Of a stretch of DNA of 64,000 nt, positions 22,401 through 34,098 are shown piece by piece (within the stretch, counting starts at the first letter, position 1; every line of letters starts with the position of its first letter). The stretch is taken from contig CM041293.1 of assembly GCA_023052935.1 (NCBI GenBank), positions 170,583,341 to 170,647,340 of the forward strand, in the 5' to 3' direction. The notes below the pieces were generated by a model, which did not search any database, had not been told where the DNA came from, and worked only from the letters and a program-made list of their open reading frames with translations. Position numbers and translations under genes: made by a program. This DNA comes from Piezodorus guildinii (taxonomy: Eukaryota; Arthropoda; Insecta; Hemiptera; Pentatomidae).

Positions 22401-22985
22401 ATTTAAATAAAAATTTTCATGTATATATTTACTTTTTTATTCATTATGATACTTTGAAAATACTAAAACAGTTGGCAAATGTGAATATAGATTGGCGAAC
22501 AAAGATTAAATGTTAGTTTCTTACAAAGTTCAATAGTTAGGTAATTAATTATGGTTTAATTTGTGATATCGAAAAGAAAGAATCATTATATAATTTTTTG
22601 TTCAACACAATATTTTCTAAGAATTGTTTTTATTTTATTTTATCATTGTATTTTTTTTTTTTGTATATGTGTATATATAAAAGTGTATATGCGTGTGTGA
22701 TATACACACACACACATATTAACCCATAATTGTAATTAATAAATAATTATGTTCCTTCTGTCTGTTGGCCAGACATGTATATTTTAACTGTACACACCTG
22801 TTATTCTTAGGGGACACAGTCCCAGAATAAAAATTATTTTCTATTCTATAATTATGTAATAAGTTTATATAAAAAAATAGAGCGACTTGAAGTGGTTAAT
22901 GACGATTTTCAAAAATAAAAGAAGAAAATAATTTTAATAACTATAGACCTGTAATATTATGAAATTTGGATGGTATGTGTGAAAA
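22400..22985. other. AT-rich DNA with a short GT/CA tract
   Basis: An imperfect GT/CA palindromic tract is at 22668-22718. Otherwise featureless. Confidence 0.5.
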
Positions 22986-22989
22986 AAAT

Positions 22990-23335
22990 AAAATAGAATT
23001 TCAATGTATAAACAAATGCAGAAACTCACCTGAGTTCACTGCAACAAAAAATGCATTTCGATATATCCATAATTAAGGCATTACAGATCATTATTAATCC
23101 AGAAGCAACCTAGGCATCCGAAACTATGGTAATCGAAGGCCACTCCAAAATTCGGTATATAGATAACAGGAGCGAAAAATTCTTAAGAAGATTTAGGGGG
23201 CCATCAACATTAATGGAATATGGATGAAAAGGACTCAGGACAAACTCTACCAAAAAATGAACTCAATAACCGATGAAATAAGAAAACGCCAAGCAACGTT
23301 TTACATACACATACTCAAAAAGGTTTCCATACACC
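22990..23335 (+). mobile_element. RTE-like LINE, C-terminal relic part 1
   Basis: Readings such as ASETMVIEG, INGIWMKRTQDKLYQKM and ITDEIRKRQATFYIHIL follow the order of the RTE ORF2 C-terminus (SETL...GPK...RKRRLxFYGH). Stops and a frameshift are present. The rest of the same C-terminus appears about 850 bp further on, at 24180. Confidence 0.65.
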
Positions 23336-24179
23336 CATAAATAAATTCTTAGTTTTGAAAGCTGAGGTTGATTTCCTCCACACTTTTGACCTCCCATCTG
23401 GCCCGAAAATATTAAATTTATATCCCTAAGAGAATATGACCCGTTCCCAGAAATTTTTGGGTTTACTTACAAACTCCCTGGTAAATTACAGCTGCTTTTT
23501 CTGGTTTAGGTTACTGAAGAAGGGCTTTCTTCTTGCGACTCGACCACTCTATCCTTCCCTTCTTGGAATATTTTTGACTATTTCTGGGTGGACTTGAATC
23601 CCATAGTACCTATTTATTATGATGGCCATTGAGGTGTTGGTAGTGTGAGGATTTCCATAGGCTTCAGCAAGGATGGCGCGCTTCTGCTGATTCTCTAGTC
23701 TCCTGTCTTTCATCACGTGTTTTATCCTCTAAAGAGTTTAACTCTCTATGTCTTTGTAGTTCATATTGTACAGTAGCAAATGACTTATTCAACAGATATG
23801 GAATTTTCGTTACAGATAAGCCCTGCGAACCATGTGCTCTCTCAAGTCACGAGAAACACGCATATTAATAAAAAATCAGTTTCTCAGGCCCAAGTAAACT
23901 TAATGATGAACTAAGATTTGATTAACAGGATAAGATTTATACATATAACACTGGCAAGACGGTCATATTACAACAAATAGGATTAATATTGAAAGTGTAT
24001 GAACACTTTTTTGACCTACCAATAACAAATGACATCCTGTCTCATTTGTGTAATATTAATGATGAAATGAAAATAAATAAATATATTTTTTTATCTAATA
24101 TTAGTATTAATAATTTGTGCATTAGGAAATTGTTAAGTTAAAAATAAATAGCTATGAAAATAGAAGCATACTGTATGGA
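23336..24179. other. Segment between two LINE relic parts, unassigned
   Basis: Less AT-rich DNA at 23370-23770 with no recognised family. It separates the two halves of the RTE C-terminus and may be an insertion. The ends were not identified. Confidence 0.35.
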
Positions 24180-24455
24180 AACTTTTTTGAGTTTTGAACA
24201 TTTACTGGATGGAGAACTGGCACTGAATGACTTAAAGATGTCCAAAGAGACTTACAACACACCAGTGTAGACAATTTTGAAGACCGTGCAGAATGTCGAA
24301 ATGAAATTGCAAATATGAAATCCCAGCAAGGAACATTGTGGCAACCTGGGAAAAAATGGACTGAAGAAGAGGATGAAGAGATATTTGGAGGCAAAATAAA
24401 AACAACATGGAGTCGTGATTTCAAGTTCAGTCGCTCTCCTCAGAAGGAATAATTG
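24180..24455 (+). mobile_element. RTE-like LINE, C-terminal relic part 2
   Basis: The reading WRTGTE*LKDVQRDLQ, NFEDRAECRNEIANMKSQ, then TLWQPGKKWTEEEDEE, corresponds to the final ORF2 segment of RTE-like LINEs (WLEEVKKDL...R...WTEERK). A stop codon ends the frame at 24450. Confidence 0.65.
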
Positions 24456-24643
24456 TGATAATAATAAAAAGATGTAGATGTAAATATAATGTGGTTATTT
24501 TGGTGAATTTTTAAATGATTGTAATCTTGATTTTAATATTTATTATTGTTTTCAGTTTGTATCAATTTCAAAAATTAAGCATTGATGTTTGAAACGTCAA
24601 ACAATATTATGAATATGTTATAATTAAAAAAAAAAAAAAATTG

Positions 24644-24954
24644 TACCACTACAACCCAAGAAGAGTTTTGGGCTCAGTACATGTAGAGATTCGTACTGTT
24701 TCTAGGCCAACGGCCGTGCAATGAGGTGATTCGGCTGAGATCATGCTCAGCCGCCAGGTTTTTTCCCTATTTTTGGTTACCCACTTGATTGAGGCTGGGT
24801 GTGCCCCAGGAGCGTCTCCATACCCCAGGATTGCCACTTCCCCCCCCCTCTGCTGAAATAACAGAATAAATAATATTCAGCCACAGCCGGAATCGGAACC
24901 CAGGACCTGGAACACAGTAGACTAGCGCTCTACCCACTAGACCACGCTGCTCCC
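24644..24954 (-). mobile_element. SINE family B, copy 1
   Basis: On the minus strand it begins GGGAGCAGCGTGGTCTAGTG (A-box region). A B box GGGTTCCGATTCC follows, then a ~200-bp body and a poly(A) tail (T... at 24628-24643 reads as A-run on plus). tRNA-derived pol III SINE. Confidence 0.88.
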
Positions 24955-25095
24955 ATGTTATAATTTAAACAAATAAAAATTTTGTTAGAAGAGAATAGTT
25001 CTACATTTAATTATGTAAGAATAATATACTCTTCGTATTACTGAATTTGATATAAATTTTATTTTTAGTTTTTTGTAATTTATGAAAAAAAAACC

Positions 25096-25408
25096 TGTAC
25101 AACTACAACCGATGAAGGGTCTTGGGCTCAGTACATCTAGAGATTCGTACTGTTTCTAGGCCAACGGCCGTGCAATGAGGTGATTCGGCTGAGGTCATGC
25201 TCAGCCGCCAGGTTTTTTCCCTATTTTTGATTACCCACTTGATTGAGGCTGGGTGTGTCCCAGGAGGGTCTCCATACCCCAGGATTGCCCCTTCCCCCCC
25301 CCTCTTCTGAAATAACAGAATAAATAATATTCAGCCACAGCCGGAATCGGAACCCAGGACCTGGAACACAGTAGACTAGCACTCTACCCACTAGACCACG
25401 CTGCTCCC
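25096..25408 (-). mobile_element. SINE family B, copy 2
   Basis: Nearly identical to copy 1, with the same A and B boxes. Confidence 0.88.
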
Positions 25409-25548
25409 ATGTTATAATTTAAACAAATAAAAATTTTGTTAGAAGAGAATAGTTCTACATTTAATTATGTAAGAATAATATACTCTTCGTATTACTGAAT
25501 TTGATATAAATTTTATTTTTAGTTTTTTGTAATTTATGAAAAAAAAAA

Positions 25549-25720
25549 CCTGTACAACTACAACCGATGAAGGGTCTTGGGCTAAGTACATATAGAGATT
25601 CGTACTTTTTCTTGGCAAACGGCAGTGCAATGAGGTGATTAGGCCTTGATCACGATTAGCCACCAGTTTTTCCCCCAATTTTTTTGGGTATCCATTTTAT
25701 AGAGGCTGAGTCTCCATACC
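25549..25720 (-). mobile_element. SINE family B, copy 3 (truncated)
   Basis: Only the tail-proximal half remains. Divergence from copies 1 and 2 is markedly higher. Confidence 0.8.
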
Positions 25721-26235
25721 CTTTAGATATGATATGGAATAATAATATAACGATATATGGTATAACGAATAATACCATTGATACTTTCATTAATAGGTTA
25801 GGGCAAAATTTAAAAAAATAAAATAAATATTGTAACAGTTGGAAAGAAAAATAAAGACAAGAAAGTCAGAATCAATAATCTTTACAAAGCGAAGACCAAA
25901 CATGAACCACCTCATTTCCTTAAACTCAACCCACATTCTCTGGTCTAAATTTATTTATTTATTAAAATTTATATTCTGTAGGTTTTTTTTTTTTTTTTTT
26001 TTTTCTGTTAATTTTCCTACTTTATCAAAAATGTTTGTATTATCCTTTGGAAATTTGAATAATGATCTAAAGAATATTATCATGATAAAAAGGACAACCA
26101 AAATCATGACCAAAAGACATATTTGTATTCAGTTTATATTGTACATAATAATATATATTGTAAATAAATAAATAAGCACTACAAATAAGAAAGATAAAAT
26201 AAAATAAACAAAATTTTATTTATAAAACAGTCCCT
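25721..26235. other. AT-rich DNA with a T-run
   Basis: The open frame at 25839-26171 spans a T-run at 25983-26004 and has low-complexity composition. I do not regard it as a gene. Confidence 0.5.
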
Positions 26236-26239
26236 GATA

Positions 26240-26570
26240 ATCGCAAAAATGCTGTATAGGAGAAACTTCTAAGATGCTAAAAACAAGGTCAAAACAACAT
26301 AAATGTAATTGTAAAAGTATAAATTATACATCATCAAACCATAGCATTGTCAATAAGCATAAATTTAATTTCGAAGATGCATACATTTAAAATTCTAAAC
26401 AAAAAGCTAAAAATAGAAAAATTTTGGAAGCTATATATATATATCACTAAAATATAAGAAATTCAGTAAATTATAAATTGGATTAGAAAAAAATCCATAG
26501 CAACTATGTAGACATTATAAATAAGTTGAATTTTGAATTCAAATAAAAAATATTAAATATATATGTATAT
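26240..26570 (+). mobile_element. Penelope-like endonuclease relic
   Basis: The reading ETSKMLKTRSKQHKCNC followed by SINYTSSNHSIVNKHKFNFED matches the GIY-YIG module. It is closely similar to the relic at 22120 and to the better frame at 32074. Confidence 0.7.
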
Positions 26571-26710
26571 TCCCAATGTTGACCTTTTATTATTTATTAA
26601 CAATGTAGGCCGAAACTTCGGCACACAATTAAAATAAGTAATAATTTTTAATGAGTGTTTCTTTCTGATGACCGCACCCCCAACCATCTTCCTCATCTTT
26701 ATTATTTATT

Positions 26711-27060
26711 CAGGGTATCTAGCAACAGGGAAAACCGGGAAAAGTCAGGGATTTTAAAAACATATAAAAAATCCAGGAAATTTGTTCTTTGGTCAGGGAA
26801 AATGGTCCCTAAATAACATCGTTTCTTCTTCACTCAAACAAAAGTTCCAATATGCCTACTTATTGTGATGTTGCAAATATCATAAAGCGAGTTTTAATAT
26901 TTAATATCATAAAAGGACAGGAGGGCTGCGGAGAAGAGAAAAGTCAACCTTCAGGTGAAGGAATTGGAGGTAAAAAAAGCAAAACTGCTCCAAGAAGCTC
27001 TTTAGAAAGCTGAAGATTTGGCTGCAGAGATTCTAACATTAAAGAAAAGCTCTTAAAGTT
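26711..27060 (+). mobile_element. hAT-like transposon fragment
   Basis: It begins CAGGGTATCTAGCAACAGGG, a form typical of hAT termini. A short reading at 26925-27050 gives a charged coiled-coil-like peptide (KRKVNLQVKELEVKKAKLLQ) ending in a stop. There is no 8-bp duplication because only one end is recognisable. Confidence 0.35.
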
Positions 27061-27940
27061 TATACAGATATATTGATTGTAAACAATATGTAAATAAATT
27101 TTTAGTCAGATTTGTAAATATTGATTATTACTAACAGCAGTATTCAAATTAGTCATAATTCACTGGTAAGTCAACTTAAACAACAATTTCAGCTGGTGTC
27201 GGGTAGATATAGTTGAATCTTATCATTAAGTAATTAGTCATTATATATATTTTTAATCTAGTATACCATATTAATTATAATTATTCTTTGTTTTGTCGAT
27301 TTTCACTGAGATTTGGCCAGGTAAAAGACTTCTTACAATATGCTAAAGTCAGAGAATCTCTTTGAGCTTATTTGCTAGACACTCTTTTATTGTGATAATT
27401 TAGAAACACTGAAATATTTAGAAACTATGAATATAGAATAATAAACAAAGATTAAAGGTCAATATTTTAGTCCCCCACATGCAATAGCTATTTTATAAAT
27501 GTTGCAATAGTTTATAAATGTGCGACAAAGAAATCGTATAACCATAATGTAATAGGTATTTGTATAAAAAAATATAGTGACACATTTTGTTAAATGACGA
27601 TTGTGTAAAAAAAGCAGAAAATATTGATTAATGATTTTGACCTATATTTATGTCACAGATACGGAAGGTATGTGTTAATAGATTTTCAAATCATGATCAT
27701 TGATTATTGATTTAGGATATAGTTCTAAATTTTATAGAGTTGTTTTCAATGTTGTAGTTTAATGTATGCTTATTTTTAATGTTAAATTATTGTTTTTAGT
27801 TTGGATAGCAATATTTTGAAGATGAAGTAAAAGACATTGAAATGTCAATGATAATATATAAATAATGTGATAATAAATATAGTGTTTTAGAAGAGAATAG
27901 TTCTGATTTAAATATTATATAAATTATAAAACCGATTCAA
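27061..27940. other. AT-rich DNA, nothing recognised
   Basis: No exon-like segment, TE end or structured repeat was seen. Confidence 0.5.
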
Positions 27941-27944
27941 AATA

Positions 27945-28445
27945 CTTAAGTTCTCACTATGCAGATGCAATAGAAAAGTTAAAATTGTAAGACTTGCATT
28001 GTTGACCTATTTAAATAATAATTCAGTGTATCTTTACAGTAAATAGGATGACCCTAATCCATAAGAGGCCAAAGAATATGTGAGGTGGGATGATTGTTTT
28101 TCCATGTTCATTATAATTTTATTTTTAAAGACAATTATGTCAACATTTTTAATTAACAAATGAATTTTTAACTTTTAGACAACTCAGGTAAATGAAAAAA
28201 TAATTTTTTATGTAACATTGTTATTTGAATGTTGTTAATGTTTTTAAGTTATTATATTAAATAGTGTATAATTATTAATTATTGATGTATTTTAGTGAGT
28301 CCTTATGATGGGGAAGGCCCCCGAAACGTTGACTCGTTAAAGTTTTACTGTGATAAACTTTTTTTTTTGGGAAGAAATAGAAACCTACTATTTTATTGAT
28401 ACCTTTTGCAATCTTCCTTTAAACCTGTTTTTATTATAATAATAA
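27945..28445 (+). mobile_element. Penelope-like element 3' end, copy 1
   Basis: About 500 bp, nearly identical over most of its length to 61237-61752. It begins with the endonuclease C-terminal reading (LSYYADAIEKLK-like) and contains a hammerhead-like motif at 28297-28335. Confidence 0.7.
28297..28335 (+). ncRNA. Hammerhead-ribozyme-like motif (Penelope type)
   Basis: Outer stem GAGTC (28298-28302) pairs with GACTC (28330-28334). Between them are CTTATGA (core CUGAUGA with one change), a GGGG/CCCC stem II with an AAGG loop, then CGAAACGTT with the GAAA core and a self-complementary ACGT that would serve as a very short stem III. This is the layout of hammerheads known from Penelope-like elements. 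The G-to-T core change probably inactivates it. Confidence 0.6.
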
Positions 28446-28635
28446 ATTTATACTCTTCATATGTAGTGATTTTAATATAAATATTATTATTATATTTCAC
28501 CCATTCCATCTACCAAGTACCACTGAAAATTGAGGCTGACAAAAGTAACTTGGCAAACAGACTGATCTGTTTTAGTACAGTATTTTATGTACATTGTGTA
28601 AAATTATATACTTAGATAAAGTAAAAAAAATTAGG

Positions 28636-29130
28636 TACACCCCCACACAACTTTCACTAACCTCGCTCTTCGAATTCAACTGTTATATAAAATTAAAATT
28701 AAAGTAAAGATAATAATATTGTTTCGATTGAATTATTTTATTATAAAAATTATTTTAGAAATAATTATAGAAATTATTATTTTCTACAATCTCTTAAGTT
28801 TATGCTCTTTTCGTAACTCTACATTTCCTTGTACAACTTTTTATGTTGCATAACATTTTTTCTAAAACCTTAAACTTTCCAACGCTATATAATACATCTA
28901 TTATCTTTTATTGGTTATCGCAATCTTACATTTACACATTATATCGATTCTATTATCAAAAACTGGTTATTTATTTCAAATTAACACAATTGAAGTTGAT
29001 TTAGAGGAAGAAATCTTTAAGATTTAGTATTTTAGTACTGTCACAAAATTCAATCGAGTCAATTTGAAAACTCGAATTAAAAAATTTTCATGACCTCAGT
29101 ACTTTCTATTATTGTAATATATTTCATGTA
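28636..29130 (+). mobile_element. Family H element, copy 5 (diverged)
   Basis: TTAGGTACACCCCCACACAACTTTCACTAACC corresponds to the TCTGG end. The internal block with CTTTCCAACGCTATATAATAC is retained. The 3' half is missing. Confidence 0.7.
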
Positions 29131-29499
29131 AAACATTGAAAAAAGTGGTACTGCAAATGTATCACCTAATAGATAAGATATGAATATATTTTTTAATTTA
29201 AAGCCGTAGTTTTCATAATTGTATGCTCTTTGCTAATTCTATTGGATTTGGTGAGAAAGAATAGTTGGCATTTAAAGTACAAAGTTTGTGTTTTGAAAAT
29301 ATACTGGTGAGTCATTCGGTATCTGACTATTTAAATTAAACGAACTAATTGTTATTTCTTTATTTTTTTCACCTGAAGAATTACACTTGAAGAAATTATA
29401 TTAGGTAGAAATAATTGGGAATCAGTCGTGTTAAAAATACTTTAGTTGATATAATTAGTTGACCGTTGAGAATTACTAAAAGGAATTAGTCCAGGTGGC

Positions 29500-30365
29500 G
29501 GTCAGTGAATGAAACAATTGAGTAGTTTCAACAATTTATTTTTTGATAACGTTTTGACTCCCATTGTGGGTATCATCAGGGCGTATTGTAGACGAATGGA
29601 AACACTGGATAAGTTTCCATTCGTCCACAATACTAAGAACTTCATAAAAAAATCAATTGCCCTAACATTTTATCTATGGATGGATTATATCAACTGTCTT
29701 TAAATACTATCAGAAAATTTATACCCTAAAAAATAATAAACAAAATCTGGCTTAGTGAAATCAAAAATGAACCCCTCGTTAAAGATCTATTCAAAAACAA
29801 TCATTAAATAATTCATGCAACAATAAAAATAAAGAAATAAAATTTCAAAAGCATTACAGAAACAGATAAAAATATTTTTAAAAATCCAATGGTTATACCT
29901 AAAAATATATCAATACTATTCAAATGATGTATATACCCCATCTTAAAAAATGAAATAAAAATAACATTAATAACATATGATATACTAAATATAAAACTAG
30001 GCTTATATGCAAAAAAAAAAAAAAAAAAAAAAAAAAGAATCATTTAACAAATGAAAAATTGAATGTAATATATAAAATAGATTATTTGGACTGCAAGAAA
30101 TTATAAATAGATGAAACTTCCAAAAACAATTACAATAAGAATAAAACAGCATAATAGCAATTGTAATAATAGTAAAAATGTTAATACAGCACAAGAACAG
30201 TATAGTATACAACTTTTCCAAAAATTTGATTTTAAAAGACCTAAAATGATATAGATAGAAAAACAAAAATCATAATAGAAAATTGATAAAATCTATATTA
30301 AACCAAAATATAAAAAATATAGTTAATTTCAAAACCGATTTGAGACAATTAAGTTACCTTCATGC
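29500..30365 (+). mobile_element. Penelope-like element relic
   Basis: At 29545-29580 the minus strand holds a CCTGATGATACCCACAATGGG hammerhead-like stretch. At 29880-30010 the plus strand reads NPMVIPKNISILF...ITLITYDILNIKLGLYAK, the linker before the nuclease. At 30070-30250 YKIDYLDCKK and ETSK restore the start of GIY-YIG. All frames are broken and an A-run (30010-30036) interrupts them. Confidence 0.65.
29583..29633. repeat. Perfect-looking hairpin, 21-bp arms
   Basis: Arms 29583-29603 and 29613-29633 match at 20 of 21 positions around a 9-nt loop (ACTGGATAA). The hairpin lies beside the hammerhead-like relic of a Penelope-like element. Confidence 0.9.
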
Positions 30366-30439
30366 TGATGCAATAAAAAGAAGTGGGCGTGTGTGTGTTT
30401 GTGTGTTTTAAGTGGCACAAAAACAATATATTGTTGGAA

Positions 30440-31125
30440 CCAGAGATATCATATTTAAGACAGCTAAATGCCAGAGATGTTACTGCAACTTTTTCATCAA
30501 AATCGGCAAAGCAGTGGACACTTCTAACCATGTATTTTGCACCTTTTTACGCTTTTCTCAAAAACGGCTCAAACAATTTTATTAAGCTCGCCATATTGAT
30601 GTAAAATTTAATGGGCTTTAATATCATGTAGGTTTAATTCTGATTTAAATAGTCTGACAGGGCTTAAATACCGATATTTTAAATTTTCTTTCTCTGAACT
30701 ACCTTTAATTTTGTACATTCCAAAAGATTAACAATGTAATCTTAATAACACTGATGAAGGATGGCTAAATATACAAGTTGGACGAATTCAATGACCAACT
30801 AAAGGATAAAAGAGCAAAACTATTTTTTAATGTAATGTTTGGTTTACTGATAATAAGAATAGTAATATAGACGTATAATATACCGTTGGAAAGAGAAAGA
30901 TTTTAGAAAAAATATTTTCTGATACGCAAAGTCGTAAAGGTAATATAAAGTGAAGAATTGGGAATAAACTTATTACTGATTAACAATTTAATAATGTTAT
31001 ATTATTTAATCTATATCATATGTTTCCTATGAAAATTAATACACATTTTATTAAAATCAACTTAAATTATATTTAATAGTTTTTAAATTGATTTTAACAG
31101 TTGAGGTAAGTGAAAGTGAGCCTAA
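30440..31125 (-). mobile_element. Family H element, copy 6
   Basis: The internal blocks are in minus orientation and end GAGGTAAGTGAAAGTGAGCC. The terminus differs from TCTGGTGCG and is shared with copy 13, which defines a subfamily. Confidence 0.8.
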
Positions 31126-31249
31126 CAACTTTGCACGTCCACTTGAGTTCTGTGATGCTATTAACTCAAATATACTCACAGGATAAAAGCTCCAAAATTC
31201 TGTAATGTGCAACCTACTGAATTCCCCAGAGACATTATATCACTTTGTG

Positions 31250-31326
31250 CTTACCCTTCTCTCAAATGGCTCTCAGGATCTTGATTGAACTCTCTATATC
31301 GATGTAAAATTTAACAGGCTTTAATA

Positions 31327-31370
<44 letters not shown>

Positions 31371-32070
31371 TTTATTTTTTTTTTTTTTTTTTTTTTTTTT
31401 GTATAATATTGTAAGTTTTGGATTTTTGAACTTAATAACAGTAAAATAGATGTATAATATACAGTTGGAAGCTAAAAGTTTTAGAAAAATATTACCTTAT
31501 ATAAAAAGCTGTAAAAGGTAATGCAAAGTGATGAATAGGGCATTAACGCATTACTGATTATTATATGTAACACTTTTATATTGTTTCATTATTTAATCTA
31601 AATTATATGTTTCCAACTAAACTGAATAAACTTTTTATTTAAATTAACTTTAAACCTTTTTTAATTTTAAGTTTATAAATGCCGATATTTGGAATTTTCT
31701 GCCTCTAAAATACCTTTAATTTTGTAGATTTCAAAAATTATCAAAAAAATCTTATTGGCATTGATAAATAACAGCTAAATATCCAAATTTAGCGATTTTG
31801 ATAAAGAACTAAAGAAGAAAAGTACAAACATATTTTTTTTATGCTTTTTTTGTATTTTTGATAATAAGAACAGTCGTATTGAAGGATAATGATTAAGGTT
31901 TAATTCTGATTGAAATAGTTTGACAAGGATTAAATGACGATATTTTAAATTTTCTTCCCTATAAATTACTTTTAATTTTGTACATTAAAAAATATTGACC
32001 ATATCAACCTAATGACATTGATGAAGGACCGAATTTGAGGATCAACTAAAGGATAACAGAGCAAAACTAT
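31250..32070 (-). mobile_element. Family H fragments, copy 7 (rearranged)
   Basis: Several internal blocks (TCGATGTAAAATTTAACAGG, CCTTTAATTTTGTAGATT, TATACAGTTGGAAGCT) occur in minus orientation but are repeated and reordered around an AT/T tract at 31328-31400. At least two partial copies are present. Confidence 0.65.
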
Positions 32071-32073
32071 TTT

Positions 32074-32373
32074 TTGTATGCAATTTTCGTTGTATACAAA
32101 ATAAATTGTCTGGACTGTGAAAAATGTTACATAGGTGAAACATCCAAAAAAGTTAGTACTAGAACTAAACAGCACAAAAGTAATTGTAACAACAGTAAAA
32201 ATATAAACACAACTGCTTTATCACAACATAGCATACATTTGAAACATAAGTTTGATCTCAATAGATCACAAATTTTGGAAATAGTCAAAAATAAACAAAA
32301 CAGAAAAACCATAGAGGCTATATATTTCAATAAAAATATAGATAACACCGTGAATTTTAAAACTGACTCATGA
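32074..32373 (+). pseudogene. Penelope-like GIY-YIG endonuclease module
   Basis: A 99-codon frame: VYKINCLDCEKCYIGETSKK, then TRTKQHKSN, SQHSIHLKHKFD and RKTIEAIYFNKN. The Cys pair (CLDCEKC), the YIGET motif, the Arg/His pattern and the conserved Glu (IEA) are those of the GIY-YIG nuclease found at the C-terminus of Penelope-like elements, which use it to nick target DNA. It is the most intact copy in the window, but the reverse transcriptase part is absent upstream, so the element is 5' truncated. The start codon given by the frame is arbitrary. It ends at a stop after VNFKTDS. Confidence 0.88.
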
Positions 32374-32945
32374 CATTTAAGTTACCACTATTCTGATTTA
32401 ATTACAAAATTAAAAATATAATATAAATAATTAATAATAAATGTTTTGGAGAATTTCACAATATGAAACAACAATAACCATATACAAGTTAAAAATTGGT
32501 CTAATCCTTAATCCAGTTGAGGACAAAGATCTGAGCAATACTCTTGCTCAGATCTGATGTTTTTAAATGTTGACTTCATTTTTACTAATTTACCTAGCTG
32601 AATGTGTGTACTAGTGAAAATACTGGGAGTTCTGAATATATAACAAGGTAATTTTATAATATTTATTTATTTATTTAGTTAAGTACTTTGTAACATTGTT
32701 GATTTTTGCTTTTAATGCCTCCTTCTGATTTTAAATTTGTTGTTTAATAGTTTTAAATTTTGTTATCAATAGACACCTAATTTATAAAAAAAAAAAAAAA
32801 AAAAATTTAAACCATTCACTTCAGTTTAGTATTTTTAATGTAATGGTAATCGCTTAATTTACTTTGTAGACTTCTGAAGATGGGAGAATATCCCAAAACG
32901 TCAATGCTGATGAAATAAAAAATTGAGTATTTATGGAAGAATTTA
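32374..32945 (+). mobile_element. Penelope-like 3' untranslated end
   Basis: This continues the element after the endonuclease stop. It contains a degenerate hammerhead-like stretch at 32872-32908 (CTGAAGA, TGGGA/TCCCA stem, AAAACGTC). Confidence 0.55.
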
Positions 32946-32974
32946 TTCAGCCCAAAATCTACCTTAGCAATTTT

Positions 32975-33572
32975 TGTTTTTTTATATAATAAGAACAGTA
33001 ATATATGGACGTGTAATATACTGTTAGAAAGAGAAAGATTTTAGAAAAAATATTATCTGATAAAATAAAAGTTGTAAAAGGTAATATAAAGTGACGGATG
33101 GGGAATAAACTTACTACTGATTAACAATTTAATATAGTTATAGGGGATCACTTGTAGCTGGGTGGCTAGCGTAACAGCCTCCCATGCTAAAGTTCACGGG
33201 TTCATACCCGCAGGTGGTCCTAGGATTTTTTAATTGTAGTAAAAAATCCTTAATTTCGCCGTCCTTCGGAGGGGAGTTAAAAGGTCGTTCCGAGCCTGTG
33301 CGATGTCAGGTACTCGTTAAAGATCCCTATCCTAATAAAACCTGGATAGGCAAAATTTAGGACTCCCACTGTAGCATCGTCCGATTAGCCATAGTAGCAT
33401 AAAGTGACGTTAAATAAATAAATAATATAGTTATATTATTTAATCTATGATTTGTTTCTAACGAAAATGAATACATGTTTTATTAACATCAACTTGGAAA
33501 TATTTCTTAAATTGAAGTACATTTTATAGCTTTTAAATTGATTTTAACAGTCGAGGTAAGTGAAAATCGTGG
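32975..33572 (-). mobile_element. Family H element, copy 8, split by a SINE
   Basis: Minus orientation, ending GAGGTAAGTGAAAATCG. A family A SINE with a 12-bp target duplication (AATATAGTTATA) interrupts it at 33143-33423. Confidence 0.85.
33143..33423 (+). mobile_element. SINE family A, copy 3 (full length)
   Basis: The head GGGGATCACTTGTAGCTGGG includes an A-box-like TAGCTGGGTGGC. The B-box-like GGGTTCATACC is at about 33200, and the tail is AAATAAATAAATAA. The 12-bp target-site duplication AATATAGTTATA (33131-33142 and 33424-33435) is perfect. Confidence 0.95.
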
Positions 33573-33579
33573 GCTGTCC

Positions 33580-34095
33580 GACTATTATTTTATGCGACTA
33601 AAAACATTCCACTAATAGAATATAGATCTTATTTCTGGATCTGAAAAAAAATATTATTCTTTCTTTCTTTTTTCTTTTTATTTATTTATTAATTTTTTTG
33701 TTGTGTGAAAAGCTTCAAAAACGAACGAGATTAATTCACATCCATGTTGCAAACGTGATGTGACGGTATACAATGATTACTTTAAAAAGTTTTAAAAGAT
33801 TGAGTCGTAAGCTAGTATGCTTATAAATAATAATGTAATATATAATAAAAACTCATGCAATAGGAAATATAATAAAAATATGGTAAATTCTGGCCTGGTT
33901 GCTGCTATCTGGAAGTTTTAGAAGATAAGAGCCACACTCTTCCATCGTGAATACGAGACAAAGTCATCAAAAATACAAAGTCCTCAAAGGTAATAGACCA
34001 AAGTTGTTTATTCTACTTAAGTGATTGTTGTTGTTTATAAATCCTATGGTTGTGTTATTTTTCTAAAATAAATGCTTCCATTGTAACTGAATGCA
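33580..34095. other. AT-rich DNA, nothing recognised
   Basis: A C/T-rich tract is at 33655-33690. No exon or TE end was found. Confidence 0.5.
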
Positions 34096-34098
34096 TTT

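Larger units (their letters stand above)
24954..25720. repeat. 454-bp tandem duplication carrying a SINE
   Basis: The unit starting CATGTTATAATTTAAAC at 24954 recurs at 25408, a period of 454 bp. Each unit has about 140 bp of flank followed by a minus-strand family B SINE. The first two SINE copies are almost identical. The last (25549-25720) is diverged and truncated. Confidence 0.9.

Noticed and set aside
24644..25408. tRNA genes (A and B boxes, tRNA-like heads)
   Set aside because: The heads do not complete a cloverleaf and are followed by conserved SINE bodies and A-rich tails, in several dispersed copies.
25839..26171. 110-codon open frame
   Set aside because: It spans a long T-run, has low-complexity composition and no splice or domain support.
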